A DNA stretch of 64,000 nt from Plenodomus lindquistii (Eukaryota > Ascomycota > Dothideomycetes > Pleosporales > Leptosphaeriaceae), in NCBI GenBank assembly GCA_025504975.1, contig JANUWI010000015.1, forward strand, positions 558,001 to 622,000, written 5' to 3'. The notes below the pieces were generated by a model. That model worked only from the letters and a program-made list of their open reading frames with translations. It made no database searches and was not told the origin of the DNA. Position numbers and translations under genes: made by a program. Below, piece after piece: positions 11,523 to 24,060 of this stretch; positions within the stretch are counted from its first letter, which is position 1, and every line of letters starts with the position of its first letter.

Positions 11523-13953
11523 ATGGCGAATTATTACGAGCTAGAGTCAAGGAATACCACTCATACACCAACCCTGATCCCAACTGCATCTTCAACATCT
11601 CAACGTAAGATACCAAACTACATGGCAAATTACCTGGAAGGAGATCAGAGCTTTGGAACCTCTCGAAGTCCAGGTTCCGAGCAGCAGCAGTCTTCACCCA
11701 TATCGACCCACCTACAACGGAGTATCAAGTACGCTACCAACTCCGGAGGGGGTTTACCTAGCGACACGGACGCCTTGACGGAAGAGACAGATATCGAGGA
11801 AAGTCTCCATGCGTAAGCTCCTTTGACTCGGTAATTTGAATATGGCCTAACAGCAAGGTCTCAGTACTCAATCGGCGTCCAGCTCAATTAGCGTCTGGAA
11901 TGAGGATGATAACCCGCAGCCCGCCGAACCCCGTTGGAAGATTTTGGCCCCGCTGCGCATAGCAAGATCGACGTTTAAGACCCGCAAACAAGGAAGCACA
12001 TTTTACGGATGGCGAATGGGCGTTCTTCTTGGAAGCTGCCTTACCGGATTCGTTCTTTTTTGTAATGCTACCATCGTAGTTGTCTGTCATTTCCGTTCTG
12101 GTTACGATGGAGATGGTGTGGCCACGCTCGTGGGTGGCGACAAAGCTACGATCTCAAGATGGAACACCGTCGCTCATATAATCATTAATGCGCTCAGCAC
12201 AGTGCTCTTATCGATGAGTAACTACACAATGCAAGTGCTAAATTCCCCCACGAGGAAAGAAGTCGACAAAGCACACGCGCATGGCAAGTGGCTGGACATT
12301 GGACTTCTCAGCCTACACAACCTCAAGATCATTTCTCGAAAACGTGCTGCAGTATGCGTTGTGTTAGCTCTATCATCATTGCCACTTCACTTATTGTAAG
12401 TACGGTGGTCTTGTACTTTGAGAGTTGTGCAAAGCTGACATGGTACAGCTACAATGCCGCCATCTTCAAGATCATTTCCAAAAGTGAATTCCTAGTAATT
12501 CCTATGGATGCCAACTCCATGAACTTCACGATTTTAAGCAACGCTAGCGGGTACGTGCGTCTGGAGAACTCGCGGTGGAGTAAGCTATACGCTGATAAGG
12601 AGTATATTTCCGTATACGGAGATTTGCATTTGGGCATTGATATGCTTGCATGGAATGCATCCAAGCCAACCTCTGATTTAAATTTTACACTATCTGAATT
12701 CCTAAAACGTGCATAATCCAAATGCTTCATATGGAAGTGTTTCAGCGGGAGTCACCAATGGATGGATGCCATGGACGGACCTTGACGCGGATGCAAGTTG
12801 GGGGCCACGACCGCTTGCTGCGCACATCACAAACGGCTTTACAACCAATACCGGGCGCCAAAGCCGTATACAAATCAGCTTGTACTTCATGGTGGTGATT
12901 ATAGCCTTCAACCTAGTCAAGCTTATCGTCATGGTCGGGGTAGTTGTTATGGACAGAGAAGACTATCTGGTAACCCTTGGAGACGCGGCCGCGTCTTTTT
13001 TGGAGTTTCCAGAACCCCTGTCATACGGAAAGTGCACATTAGAACTACAAGAGTTATTCAGTAGTATGGACGACGGCAGGAAAATCGACGACATGGGTGC
13101 TGTATGGCGACCGAGATCCCGACGATACTCATCCTCGATCGGATTCGATAAGGCTTGGACAGCCATCATAGCGTAGGTTTCCCATTCATTGTGCATGTTA
13201 GTGATACTGAAATCGCCTAGAGGAGCATGCCTAGTTATCGTGCTTGTGGTCTTCCCTACCAGAGTGAACGATGTACACGACGGAATTTGGGGCTGGGGCG
13301 CCGCCTCCGGCGGCTCCGTGTCATTCGGCTCCAAGACGACAACAGCCAACGGGACAATTTGGAACGCGTGGCTCTCGAACATGCCCCAAGTCCTACTTTC
13401 GATGTGCTATCTGAATTTGAACACCATATGCACATCGATGGCGAGCGCGGCAAAATGGAACAATCTCGCCATCTCGAGAAAAGGGCTTCGCGTCACAAAG
13501 CCAATTGGTGAACAACGAAGTACGTACTTTTTACAGCTCCCTTACAAATGGGCGCTTCCTCTCATGATCACGAGCGGTTCCCTGCACTGGCTCCTATCGC
13601 AGGCTATCTTGATACGCGTCGACATCTTTCGACGGGTATTTGACGACGACCTAGGGGAATCAGCATGTGGTATCTCTTTTACAAGCCTTGTTGTATTCTG
13701 CGTGGTAGCCTTTATGCTGGTCTGTCTGGTAAGGTGGGTGGGACATCGGCCAATGGATCCAAAACTCCCGCTTGCAGAGTCCTGCAGTCTCATGATTAGC
13801 TCCGCATGTCACCCAGGTCCAGATGAGGTGAGCCCACATCTACAGAGAGTAAGATGGGGCGTGGTCGCCGCGATATCTAGCAATAATTGTGGTCATTGCA
13901 CGTTATCGTCGGCTCCAGTCAAGACACCAGAAGTAGGCAGATCCTACGCCTAG
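11523..13953 (+). CDS. DUF6536-family multi-pass membrane protein, 746 aa
   Basis: Five exons: 11523-11812, 11865-12395, 12449-12708, 12746-13172 and 13221-13953. Introns of 52, 53, 37 and 48 nt keep one frame to the stop. The N-terminal 110 or so residues are Ser/Thr/Gln-rich and cytoplasmic-looking. The DUF6536 signature then begins with FYGWRMGVLLGSCL and a membrane helix, followed by SNYTMQVLNSPTRKEVDKAH and HGKWLDIGLLSLHNLKIISR. More hydrophobic segments follow at FMVVIIAFNLVKLIVMVGVV, GACLVIVLVVFPTRV and FTSLVVFCVVAFMLVCLV, together with VTLGDAAASFLE. The family is restricted to fungi and has no known function. The third intron, only 37 nt, is the weak point: it is needed to connect the frames but could instead mark a frameshift. 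Confidence 0.85.
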
Positions 13954-15024
13954 CTATTAGCATAGTTAAAGCCTACAACAGAACAGTCAAGCGCGTTTTG
14001 TAAAAATTGTCATGGAGTTTCTTTATAATGCTGTGAAGTTTTCTAATTAGCATCTAAAACTGGAGAGGTGTTATATAGCACATGTTCTCCGCTTGCAGAG
14101 TCCTGGCTAACACCCAACATGTTGTGGATAATATCTTGAGTCCACAATGTCTTCAAGTTGGGATACATGCTTATCGCACTTAACAATCACTCTGCTCCGT
14201 GTCATAGTGACCAATACAAAGAGCACGAACCGCATGTTCTGTCCCTATGTCAATGGCGAATGCATACGAGCGTTATGTTTGAGTCGGCAGTGACTTGGAT
14301 GCGTACTCCTTGCTTGCAAGACCGTCAGTTTGAAATCCGCCTTTCGACGCCCTAGCCGTAGTGACGTCGGACGCGTGGAACTTTGAACACTGATATGGAG
14401 ACACAGAATTTGAAAGCACGAAAGATCTGACGTTACCTACCCGTGTTGCGGCAACTTTGCTTCTTGTCGTATAGATTGGAAGCGGCCTGTTTTGCAACCA
14501 GATTTAGGGAGCTGACTGTGGGCGTTGAAGCTTAACTCACATGAACCATGTATGTTTGATCTCGGGTTCAGCCTCCAAGGTAGAAACCTTCATGTCCTCT
14601 TGACTTGGATACAGATCGGACGTATTCAGCTGCATCTCGTGACGAGGCTAAGTGGGGTCGCCTAATCTGGGCTAGGCCTGAGATGGCTTCCAGTTCTAAC
14701 CATTTGGGGTGTAGATCGTTCAGCCTGGATTGGGAGTGCTCAGGCGGCAGTCCGACATCGTTCGCACACCACTGCCAGTGTAGTAGCCGACACAACATGC
14801 GCACCCTTTGTATGTAACTAGGTGGTATTTGTTATAACATCGTGCGCATTGATCCGCTTGAAACCTGGTGTTTCGCATTCTGTGTCATACCCAGTTCCTA
14901 GACTCTGTCCTCAATTCCGGACCGGTCGCATTGGGCCAATACGTGACCTACTGTGAAGCGAAGTCGAGCTTCATTCTCAATAAGGCAGATTGCACTGGGA
15001 CAGAAGTGTCCAACTTGATGTGAT
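13954..15024. other. Intergenic region
   Basis: No gene seen. A 17-bp word (CCGCTTGCAGAGTCCTG) from the end of the DUF6536 coding region near 13770 recurs near 14090. The remaining reading frames are short and unsupported. Confidence 0.45.
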
Positions 15025-17333
15025 ATGACACAAGCTGGAAAATGTGACACGTGTCGGCAAAGAAAAGTCAAGGTACGAGGTTTGCTCAGCTCCATCCACC
15101 ATCGAGAGCTTTACAAAATAGAGATCTGAGCCTCTTGCTCACTGAACTGACAAGCACATAGTGTGACGAAAAGAGGCCCAAATGTGGTGCTTGCCAAAAG
15201 AAACAACGACCATGTACTTATTCTTACGGAAAGGCATCTGCTTTTGTAGCGCAGGATCCGAAGCGGTTGACCAAACACGGAGCGTACAAAGGCGCATCAA
15301 CAACATGGCCACTAGAGTCTTCCGGCTCCGACTCGCCTACGCCTGATATCTTGCCATCAGAACTGCGGACCGTGACGGAAAGAGTAGCGGGAATTGGACA
15401 GGGAGTCTTTCACACGTTTGCACCCTTGGGGAAACCGACAAATTTGGCATTCAAAAGTAAAGAAATGTATCGAAAGCGAGCGTTACAGGCCTACTTTGAG
15501 CAACTGCAACACGAGTCACCGCCTCTTACCTTCCCACCCTCATCACCAGAGACGACATTAATAGCCAAGTACATAGGCCTATTGGGTCCAGAGACTCTTG
15601 CGAAACAACCTCTTTCAATTCTCGGGACATGGATCCAATCGATTCCATCGCGCATTGGATCGAACCGTGTAGTCGACCTCGCAGTAGAGTTTCTCGTCAA
15701 CAGCTATGCCACATTCTGGGATGACTCGCATTCAAAACGTAGGATAGCACGAGCTTCGAAGGCAAGAGCGCTGCGTGAGTTGCAGCTTGTGGTCCTTGAT
15801 ACGCAGACCGCACCAACTTATGAAGTCCTCTTGGCAACGAAGTTGCACTATGCTGCCGAGGTCCGTGAACCTGCGTGATTAATTCCGAACGGGAGTTGAC
15901 GAAAAACAGGCGTTGATGGGTATCGAAACGATGTATCATGCAATACATGCGTTTGGGCTGGCAGAGCTCCTGAAAGCGGGGACTGTGTCAAACGTTGATG
16001 ATGAGCACTTTTGGAATCTGATTGACAATACCTACATCGACGATGTGAGTAACAGCACGTCGAGACTTTTTTACTGTACTGAATCTTGCAGGTCAACGAA
16101 AGCATGCTCGCGGGACGGAACTCAGTATACGACAATGACTTCTACCTCTCCGCGACCTACCCTCCTCCGCTGGACTCTCATCTTGTTTCGCTCTCGGCTT
16201 CTCAGAGGGCCTCAATGGCCATCATGCATGTCTTCATTCAATGCCCACGTCTGACGAGATTGATCAGATATGCTATCACGAATCCTGGAGATATGAATGC
16301 GCTCGCTTCCGCAATGGCACTGTTAGAGTCACTAATCCAGGTTGACTTACCAAAACACGTCGCCACGCTCTTACAATCAGCAATAACCACTGTGCCGGTC
16401 CCAACATCTTCAGACATTGACGACATCTTGCCAGACTCCCTGGCGTTCGATTCCGTCCAAAGCATGATACTATGTACGCGATACTGGATGCTGCAGAACA
16501 TCCTTTGTGGCATGGCTGAAGCCTTGTATCGACATTTCCCAGACAAATTCGCGATATCTTCACTCCCTTCCCCCGAGACCATGCGAGCCACAGACGTAGA
16601 TGCTGCAATGAACCTTGCAAAGTCACTCCCGTGGGCTGAGTCAATATCACAAAAGCTGCCTCTAGTATTGTTGCGTCTGCATACCCCACTTCAAATCTCA
16701 ATTGGACCATGGCATCGTGTCATTCGCCACGTTAACACAACGCGCAACTCCGGTCAGACTCTCAAACCTGGAGCGGAACGAAACCTGACGTTCCAACTCT
16801 TGCGAGCCGAGCGCATGAAAACATGGCTCATCGATCGATGTAATCGCATCCACAAGCAATGGGATGTCGCAGTCGTAGATGAAAAGCCTCTGCTCGAAGC
16901 GCTGGACTCCATGGCAGGCGACCCGATACCCGATTGGCTACCTATCCGCGTCCGGTTCGAAGCAGAAGATGGCGAAATGGTGATCAAGCTCGGCTACGAG
17001 AACAAAACTGGTACGTATTCGGAACAGTATGATATTGGCAAGCCTCCACCAAAAAGGACACCTCATCCGCTTGAGCCCGATCAGCGATGGCAGAGGGAAG
17101 GTATGATTGTGCAGGAGCTGCCTTTTAGGAATTCAATGTCTGGGGCATCTCAGAGCGCAACGACAACATCGGCTGTTATGTCTACGAGGCCAGTGGACTT
17201 CATTCACAGTACTGGTCGAAATCTCTGCTCGACGTCTGGATGGTGGCCTGAGACATCGAAAACATCTACATTGCTGCGGGACAGCACGCACAAGACTTCC
17301 GCGTTCTCGCAGACACAACGAAGCAATCACTAG
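15025..17333 (+). CDS. Zn2Cys6 transcription factor, four exons, probable late frameshift
   Basis: Exons are 15025-15072, 15162-15860, 15910-16044 and 16092-17333, all phase 0. The first intron sits inside the zinc cluster. Once it is removed, residues 7-34 show the six cysteines in C-x2-C-x6-C-x5-C-x2-C-x6-C order (CDTCRQRKVK, then CDEKRPKCGACQKKQRPC), so this is a GAL4-type DNA-binding domain. The rest is the helical middle region of such regulators (LHYAAEALMGIETMYHAIHA and onward). Up to about 17125 the frame is convincing (RWQREGMIVQELPF). After that the annotated frame is Ser/Thr-rich, while the next frame reads FNVWGISERNDNIGCYVYEA, which looks far more like real protein. Either one base has been lost near 17127-17130 or the C-terminus is newly frameshifted. 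Its target genes cannot be told from the sequence. Confidence 0.85.
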
Positions 17334-17353
17334 GGTCCCGGACTAGGGTCCCG
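17329..17353. repeat. 13-bp-period tandem duplication at the stop codon
   Basis: ACTAGGGTCCCG occurs at 17329-17340 and again at 17342-17353. The stop codon of the Zn2Cys6 gene is the TAG of the first unit. Confidence 0.8.
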
Positions 17354-18872
17354 AACCACCCTCCGATAAGTACATCGAGAACCATCCAAGCCTAGTATCA
17401 CACCCCTCTGCAAACACCAAAAAGCCCGATTATCACGAAACAAATTGATCAACACATCCAGCAACCAATGCTTCTTACCAGCCTAGCCTACCACCAACAC
17501 ACCCGCATCCTCTAACAGGAAAAAAGAACACCCAATATCCTCCTTTATGCTCAAACACCCCAAACTCCTCTGCAATCTCGCACCGTCCGCCCACCTTCTC
17601 CGACACTCCCCACCTCCTCAAACACCATCTACATACCCCCAGCCTATCCCTTGACTACACAATTCACACAAGACAAAGAAAATTGCGCCGCGGGGTACGG
17701 ATTGCACGGAAGATTGCACACAGCGGTACGACGGTTGCAGGAAGGATTTGCGCAGCAGAAAGTGTGGATGTATGGTTTTGGGTTTGGGTTTGGCTGTGGT
17801 GTTCAGGGCATTGCCATTGTACAACCGGATTCACAGAGCACGGTTGGTGGAAGAGGGTATATATACTTCCGGGAGTTGTGCTCTCTATCTATCTACTCAT
17901 TCGATGTCTGATCATGTAAAATAGATCAAGCGCACTATTCACGCAACTTCCCACTACATCGTATCCCTGTTCCTCAACCCTCCCTGCCTGCCGCCCCCTT
18001 TGACCCTCGCAATTCCCCTCTTACGACCCTACATCACACGGCCCCTCCCCCATCCCCCCTCCCTACTGCACCCCACATCCTGCACCCCGCACCCCGCACT
18101 CCATACACTTGCATCCAAACTGCGGCACAAGGTACAGTACAGACTACGCAGACACTTACACCCCAGTGAAACTCCACAGCGGGCACGGCGCAGAAATGCA
18201 TAGCTGTATATTTTTCTTTTGTTGGAAGTGGGGGTCGCGTAGCTCGCGGTAACTTAGCTGTCTGGACATTTTAACGCGGGTGGTGAACGCGTGTTATGGA
18301 GCGAGGGGGCGAAGGTGCTGGATGTCAATTAGATGGATGGGGTTTTTCGCGTTGATGGATGTTGAGTGGGCTTGGGAGAGGTATGTGAGGGGACTTGGGG
18401 GTTGGGGAAGGAAGGAGAGGGCAGTGTGGGAGAGGGAGAGGGAGATGGTGTGTTTGAGATGTAAAAGTGGTGCTGTGAGTCCAAGTGGAACGGTGAATGC
18501 TGAGTCCACCTTCTGCAAGTTTGGCGGGCGTGCGGATGATTATGATATGACTGTGGTGTTAATTAGAGGTCCGGGCAGCGCGAGGACTTGGATGGTCAAA
18601 GTATGGGTTCTTGATGCAAGATCAGTAGTAGCTGGTCTTCGATTATGCTTGAACTCTTCACGGTCACTTGTGTATAGGTTAGGTGACCACGACATGCTTG
18701 CAAGCTTGTGAAGCAAGTCAAGTTGCATTCTTCTACGACATTTTACAGGTCCCTTCATACAAGGCATTGAGCCTCCTTGCAATCCAACATGCAACTAATT
18801 GATGATCCCTTCTCGTGAATGACGCATTGAACATCTACCACCTTCACATCGGCGCTGTGTCCAAAATTGTCG
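17334..18872. other. Convergent intergenic region
   Basis: This lies between the 3' ends of the Zn2Cys6 gene (+) and SLX4 (-). It holds C-rich stretches and a TATATATA-like word near 17860, but I see no gene that starts from ATG and has splice or family support. Confidence 0.45.
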
Positions 18873-21788
18873 TCAGTAAAACCCCTTCCTCGCCCCTCCA
18901 TTTCCGCGCACCCGATTAATACAGCACACACTCAACCCCTCACACCAAGCCTTAACCTGAAACCCCTCCAACTCCTTCTCCACAGCCAGCACTTCTCCCT
19001 CACCCGGCCCCGCCACTCCGCCGCCAACACCGACATCACCACGCTTCTTAGCATCAGCATTCCAGGCTTTTATCTGCTTCTGAGTTGCCTTCTTGTAAGT
19101 CCGTATGGTGGTGTTCGTATTCAAATACGCAGTAAAATCCTCAAGCACAATGGGATCAAACATGAGGATCTTCTCGTGCCAGCTAGGCTTGCTCGGGTCG
19201 GTGGTCGGCGGTATAGAACGCACGTGTGCTGTCAATTGTTCAAATACTGTTCCTTTGATGTTCGCCCACTCAAGATGTGCGGTGGAGATCTTGTGCACGC
19301 GCGCGAGGCTTGGATCTGGCGCAGAAGTCTTCTTGGGTTTCACGGGTGATCCATCGAAAGATGTGAGTGGCAGAGGGGGAAGGTCTGTAAGGCGCTGGAC
19401 GCGTGGTGGTGTTGGAGAGAAAGAAGAGAGCACTTCGTCTTCTGAGTCAAGGATCTCTTCGATGTCGATGAAGCGTGGGGTCGATGTGGGGGGTGTAGAT
19501 GAAGGAAGGGAGAAGCGGGATTGGGCCGTTGAGGGCGCGAGTTTTGGCGTGGAAGACGGCTTAGCGGTGGGAATGGCGGATTGCGACTTTGGTGGTCGGC
19601 CGCGACGCTTCTTGGGGGTCGTGGCGATGGCCATGGGTATTGGAGGAGGGAGCTGTGGAGGTGCAGATGCACGAGTTTGGGCGACGGGTGGTGGGGAAAA
19701 GTCATCGATGTTGAGGAAGCTGTGTTGAGAGTGGGCGTTTTGATTTGATGGGGGAGGTTCTTGTTCGTAATCATCTATATCATCAAAGACATCGTCAATC
19801 ATTGGATAGTCGTCTTCCTCTGCTTTGACCTGTAGAGGAGGACGCGAAGCTATCCGTGGTGGTGTTGGTGAATCTGAAGGAGGCGCATCTTGTGGCGGAG
19901 GCTCAATATCGTCAATGTCAACGAAGCTCTCCGTTGCATCAGGTTCATCATAGGTTCCATCCATGAGCAATGGTATGTCTTGTGTCCGATCTGGCTCAGG
20001 TATGTACACGTCTTCCATGTGTTCCAAAATACCGCCGTCTGCATCACGTGCGCTTTCAGCCCAGAGACGTCGATTGCCGATGGTTCGTGCAAGCTTTGGC
20101 CACTGCGGTGGTTCATCCAGAAAAGGATCATCAAATGAACTAGCGTCTTTTTCAGACTCCCTCATAGCTTGTTGGAGTTGACGCACCGTCGTTGGCGACT
20201 CCTCGAGTGCGAGCTGACTAGATGTCCCGAACAAGACATCTTGCCTGCTCAAGCGTGATAACGCAGAGGTTGGACTGAGCAGCTTCTCCGCCATTGGTTT
20301 GGTCTTTGCTGCAGACTTCTTTGTTGCCCGCTTTGCTTTTGGTCCTGCGCCAGCCTTCTCAGACTCCGATTTTGAGCTGTTGCGCCTGCGCGGTGCCTTC
20401 TTTGGTGGTACTGCGCCATCATTTGCGAAGACATCATTGAGCGGTACTTTTGTTGTCGTAGGCCTAGCATCTAAAAAGTTGCTGGTCACAGCATTTGCAT
20501 CTGGAGACGGTTCTTTCTGCGCATATTGTTCCGTGACGATGTCTGTAATTGTACGTGGCTTCTTCTTCGGCGCCTTGCCCTTTTCAGGCGATGAGTTTCG
20601 CGAATTAGTCTGATACCCAGGGATTTCCATGAGCTCAATTCGCCGTCGCTTTGCTAGAGCCACGTTTTCCTTGGTTGATGCGTGGGCTGTTGTGTTTGTA
20701 GTGATTTGGTTTGTAGGAGATTGTGCATACGCGAAATTGGAGATTAAGTTCGTGAACGTCCCATCAACATTCGGATCGACTGACTTGTTTTCTTTCCCGA
20801 CTGAGTCAGTGAAAGGAGTCGATACCTTCGTGTCACGAGGTGGAGTCCAGTCGCGTCGTCTCGTTACCGCTTCCTCAAGATCCAGGCCTTGAGCAAGAGG
20901 ATCTGGTTGCTTCTGCTTTGGGGCAGCCTTCTTTCTCTTTGGCTGTGGGGACTTCGGGACAGCCCATACTGATGCATCGTCCTCTCTGGTATGGTGACCT
21001 TGGGCAGATATTGGAGGCTGAGACTCACGGGTCGGCTGTCCTGCAGCATCCCGAAAATGCTCAGACGTCACAGGTGCATCTTCCCGATGCGACTTCCCGC
21101 CTTGCGCAACCCCCTTCGCTTTCGTGACCCTTGTCGTCTTTGGCTTTGCAACTGCCTCTGCACTGTCTTCTGTAATCGTCTGCTTCTTTGCCCTCGGCTT
21201 TCGTGGCTTGCCGGCTTTCGTCAATTTTGGTGCAATCTCATCTGCAGGAGTTGTGGTGCTTTCCGTGGTGTCATTGCCAAAGAACGGAGACTTTGTGGAT
21301 GGCGGAATGTTGAGTCCCAGGTCGGCCGCGGAGGTGTCTTTGTCTGCCTTTGGCTTGCGAGTCCTCGGTTTCGGCTTCGGCTTCTCGAGGTCGTCTGCCG
21401 TTGTCGCAGTCTTCCTAGTTCGCTTTCGAGGCTTCTTAGGAGGTAATGTGTCGTCCCCTATGCTCCCCCGCGATTCTCGCCGCGATTGTGGCTGTTGTGG
21501 GGTTGGTGTTTCCTCTTGTGGCTGCACAAAGTACGCCGACTGCACCAAACTCCCCACGGTGGCAAATCCCCTTACAGCGCCCTCGGGCAATGGAGCAGCC
21601 CTGGGATTTGGTTTCGACGCGCCGACGGTCGACTTGAGCGGGCTTACAGGCGGAGAGAATCTCGGGGGAGAAGACGGCGGCATTGCGACGCGACGCGGGG
21701 CGTGGCCATTGATATGCGGGGGAGCAGCCGAGTGCTCAGGAGGCGAGCTGCTCAAGACAACAATGTCGTAGGTGGTACCGCCGGCCAT
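18873..21788 (-). CDS. Structure-specific endonuclease subunit SLX4, 971 aa
   Basis: SLX4 is the scaffold that activates the SLX1 nuclease for resolving branched DNA in replication and recombination repair in the nucleus. The gene appears to be a single exon. The chosen ATG at 21788 gives the typical fungal start MAGGTTYDIVVLSSSPPE; the frame stays open 86 codons further upstream, but that part is low-quality sequence. An alanine/proline-rich region follows (GAVRGFATVGSLVQSAYF), then long lysine/arginine/proline-rich disordered stretches (KPRKRTRK, RKPRAKK). Mid-protein there is SRLSRQDVLFGTSSQLALEE. An AT-hook-like KKRRGRPPKS lies at about residue 715. The C-terminal conserved domain near HEKILMFDPIVLEDFTAYLN and VKAWCEGLSVCCINRVR is the SLX1-binding region of the family. 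No SLX1 gene is in the window. Confidence 0.9.
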   Translation of the reverse strand: MAGGTTYDIVVLSSSPPEHSAAPPHINGHAPRRVAMPPSSPPRFSPPVSPLKSTVGASKPNPRAAPLPEGAVRGFATVGSLVQSAYFVQPQEETPTPQQPQSRRESRGSIGDDTLPPKKPRKRTRKTATTADDLEKPKPKPRTRKPKADKDTSAADLGLNIPPSTKSPFFGNDTTESTTTPADEIAPKLTKAGKPRKPRAKKQTITEDSAEAVAKPKTTRVTKAKGVAQGGKSHREDAPVTSEHFRDAAGQPTRESQPPISAQGHHTREDDASVWAVPKSPQPKRKKAAPKQKQPDPLAQGLDLEEAVTRRRDWTPPRDTKVSTPFTDSVGKENKSVDPNVDGTFTNLISNFAYAQSPTNQITTNTTAHASTKENVALAKRRRIELMEIPGYQTNSRNSSPEKGKAPKKKPRTITDIVTEQYAQKEPSPDANAVTSNFLDARPTTTKVPLNDVFANDGAVPPKKAPRRRNSSKSESEKAGAGPKAKRATKKSAAKTKPMAEKLLSPTSALSRLSRQDVLFGTSSQLALEESPTTVRQLQQAMRESEKDASSFDDPFLDEPPQWPKLARTIGNRRLWAESARDADGGILEHMEDVYIPEPDRTQDIPLLMDGTYDEPDATESFVDIDDIEPPPQDAPPSDSPTPPRIASRPPLQVKAEEDDYPMIDDVFDDIDDYEQEPPPSNQNAHSQHSFLNIDDFSPPPVAQTRASAPPQLPPPIPMAIATTPKKRRGRPPKSQSAIPTAKPSSTPKLAPSTAQSRFSLPSSTPPTSTPRFIDIEEILDSEDEVLSSFSPTPPRVQRLTDLPPLPLTSFDGSPVKPKKTSAPDPSLARVHKISTAHLEWANIKGTVFEQLTAHVRSIPPTTDPSKPSWHEKILMFDPIVLEDFTAYLNTNTTIRTYKKATQKQIKAWNADAKKRGDVGVGGGVAGPGEGEVLAVEKELEGFQVKAWCEGLSVCCINRVRGNGGARKGFY

Positions 21789-24060
21789 CCTGGTTGCGAG
21801 TCTGCGGAGAGCCACAGCGCCTGGTCGAGCAGGTGCGGCCCACGAGCTCGTGGCGTTGAGGTTGGTATGTGACCGTGAAGTTGGAGAGCACGGTCCTCCC
21901 TGACGCGTACAGTGATTTGGTTGCAACGCCAAAGGCAAGCGAAGTCCCGTGCTTGTGGAGTGATATTCGCGCCTTCTCACTTCCCGCTCCACCACCACCA
22001 CCACCACCAATCCTCTACTACTATCAACCGCTTTCGAATACGCCAAAACTGACAGAAGAGCTCTACTTGCACTTGCTGGTGACTCGTATCGGCTTTGGTA
22101 GTTTTTAACCAGCCGTGTTCAGTGTCCAGCGAGCCTGATCTGTCGGCTCATCTCATGCAGCCGGACAGGTTCTGCAGACGCTCTCCATACATTAAGCTCC
22201 CGCAAGTTTGCTGAAGGTCTTCATACAGGCCTACTGATTCCCTGTAGCAGCTTGTGACTGCTTGCGCACGTGCTAATCGCGAGTGGTGGTCGATGAGGTG
22301 CGGCAAGACTCCCGACTCACCCGCAGCTCCAATACGACCACGCCATGCAACACCACGCTCACTCGTCTCTCACCTTCTCATAAGAGGATGACGAGCTTCA
22401 TGGTAAGTTCGGTAAGATCATCGAGCCCTCGGGGACTCGGGACACCTTCATCGAGTCGTGTGGAAGCCTGTGACTGTTGCTCTCCTTGAACTGCATCCGC
22501 AACACCCCCGCACTCGCCTTGTCAACACAACAACACCACACGCCGGGTCTCTCTCACAAGACCGATAGCGTGCCGAAGCTGCATGAAGAGGTAATCCAAT
22601 ATAGGCATGGACAGCTAATCGGAAAGATCGCCCTCGCGCTGCGCCTCCCGTTACGCCTCTTGAAGGCATCGGTCATCCTCTGCGTGACGACCACCTGAGG
22701 TTCTCAGGCCACCAGAGGCCGCGCTCTCATCACCACGCAAGACCTCTACATGCTTCCAGAACGATGTCTGGTCCTCGAATTGGCTCTTCAGCTCGTTTTG
22801 ATGCCGGTGTCGATGTGAGGCTACGCCATGTCATTCCCGCGCCGGCAGCAACTGAGAGATAATACTCCACAGCAGCTCACCCGCAGCGTCACCGCCGATG
22901 CGCTCCACCAAGACAATATAGCAGGTGTCCCGTCGCCACAAGCCAACATACACCATGCCGCTCGCAGCTAGCAACATGCATGCTCGTGGTCGCCAGGCTG
23001 TCGCTTCCCAGAGCTACCAGTGTTGCATCTCAAGGAAGGCCGTGGATAAGATATCAAAGGGAAACCACTCACCCACGACGAAGGTCGCATCGCCCACTAC
23101 TCTCGGTGAGTCTCGGAAAGGGTGCAAGGACTACCTTGTGAGTAGTGTGTGCTTCACACCATGGCCAGTCAAAGTGCAACGACACACTTTTGTCGAAGCA
23201 GACTCTCTTACTTCGTGCTCATCGGCCACGTTGCTTGCTTGAGGAGGAAGCGCGCTCGAAAGAGTATCGTATGCTTTCGATGTCGGCGACTGACATCTGT
23301 TCTCGTTGGCGTGGCCGACCGAAAGCATTCAAAGTGGTAGATTTTATGCTTGTTGGCCACCAATACTCGTACGCCACACTATGCTTCAAAGCCCGCTTGA
23401 TAGCCTGACACCTCGACAGGAGTGAGGGGCTCGATTAAAGGTGCCAAACCGAGGCACACTCAATTGTGAAGGCGTCAGCCCCCAGATCGAAGGGCATCGT
23501 CGCAGGAACTTTGGCCGCAAGAAGTTGAATACTTGTCGTGCGTACCTCTTCGCTTGATGCTCACAGCCGCGGAGACTGAAGCCGCAAGCTAAGCGATGGT
23601 ATTGGCGGCTCGAGCTGGCGATGCAAGAGATGCGATATTCCAGAGTTTGACTAAAGCAGGTATGAGTTGCAATGTCGCATGCATTGTGCCGATTACAAGA
23701 CGAGGCCTTGCTCTCGGAAGGGCAGCGAGCAGCGGCCTCCTACTGCTTGCATGTCAGCAATGGAGAAGGCATAGAAAGAGCTAGGAAACATGGATACTAC
23801 CTTATAGAAATGTCTGCGTCGCAGCATGACAAGTCGCCATCGCCGTTATATGTTGCGCAAGGCTATCTGCTTCCTTGCTGGTCAGATCAGCATCACAGTT
23901 AGCAGCATCACTACGATCACCACATTCGCACACGACGTCACATCCTGCCAGCCACAGCGCCAGAGGTTTCGAACAACAAAGTATATTACAACCACACAGA
24001 CATCCTGCAACGTGTTACCATGGGTGATCCAGATGGCCGCAGGGGAAAGCACACATACGC
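21789..24060. other. Intergenic, start of the gene-poor compartment
   Basis: SLX4 upstream region followed by about 2 kb with only short frames on both strands. I see no conserved motif, convincing intron or repeat array here. Confidence 0.4.

Noticed and set aside
17101..17128. A 28-nt GTATGA...TTTTAG intron to explain the Zn2Cys6 frame change
   Set aside because: Too short, and its phase leads to the wrong frame, so a one-base frameshift is the simpler reading.
17618..17824. Minus-strand 68-codon frame preceded by a TATATATA word
   Set aside because: There is no ATG start; the actual ATG nearby is followed by a stop after three codons.
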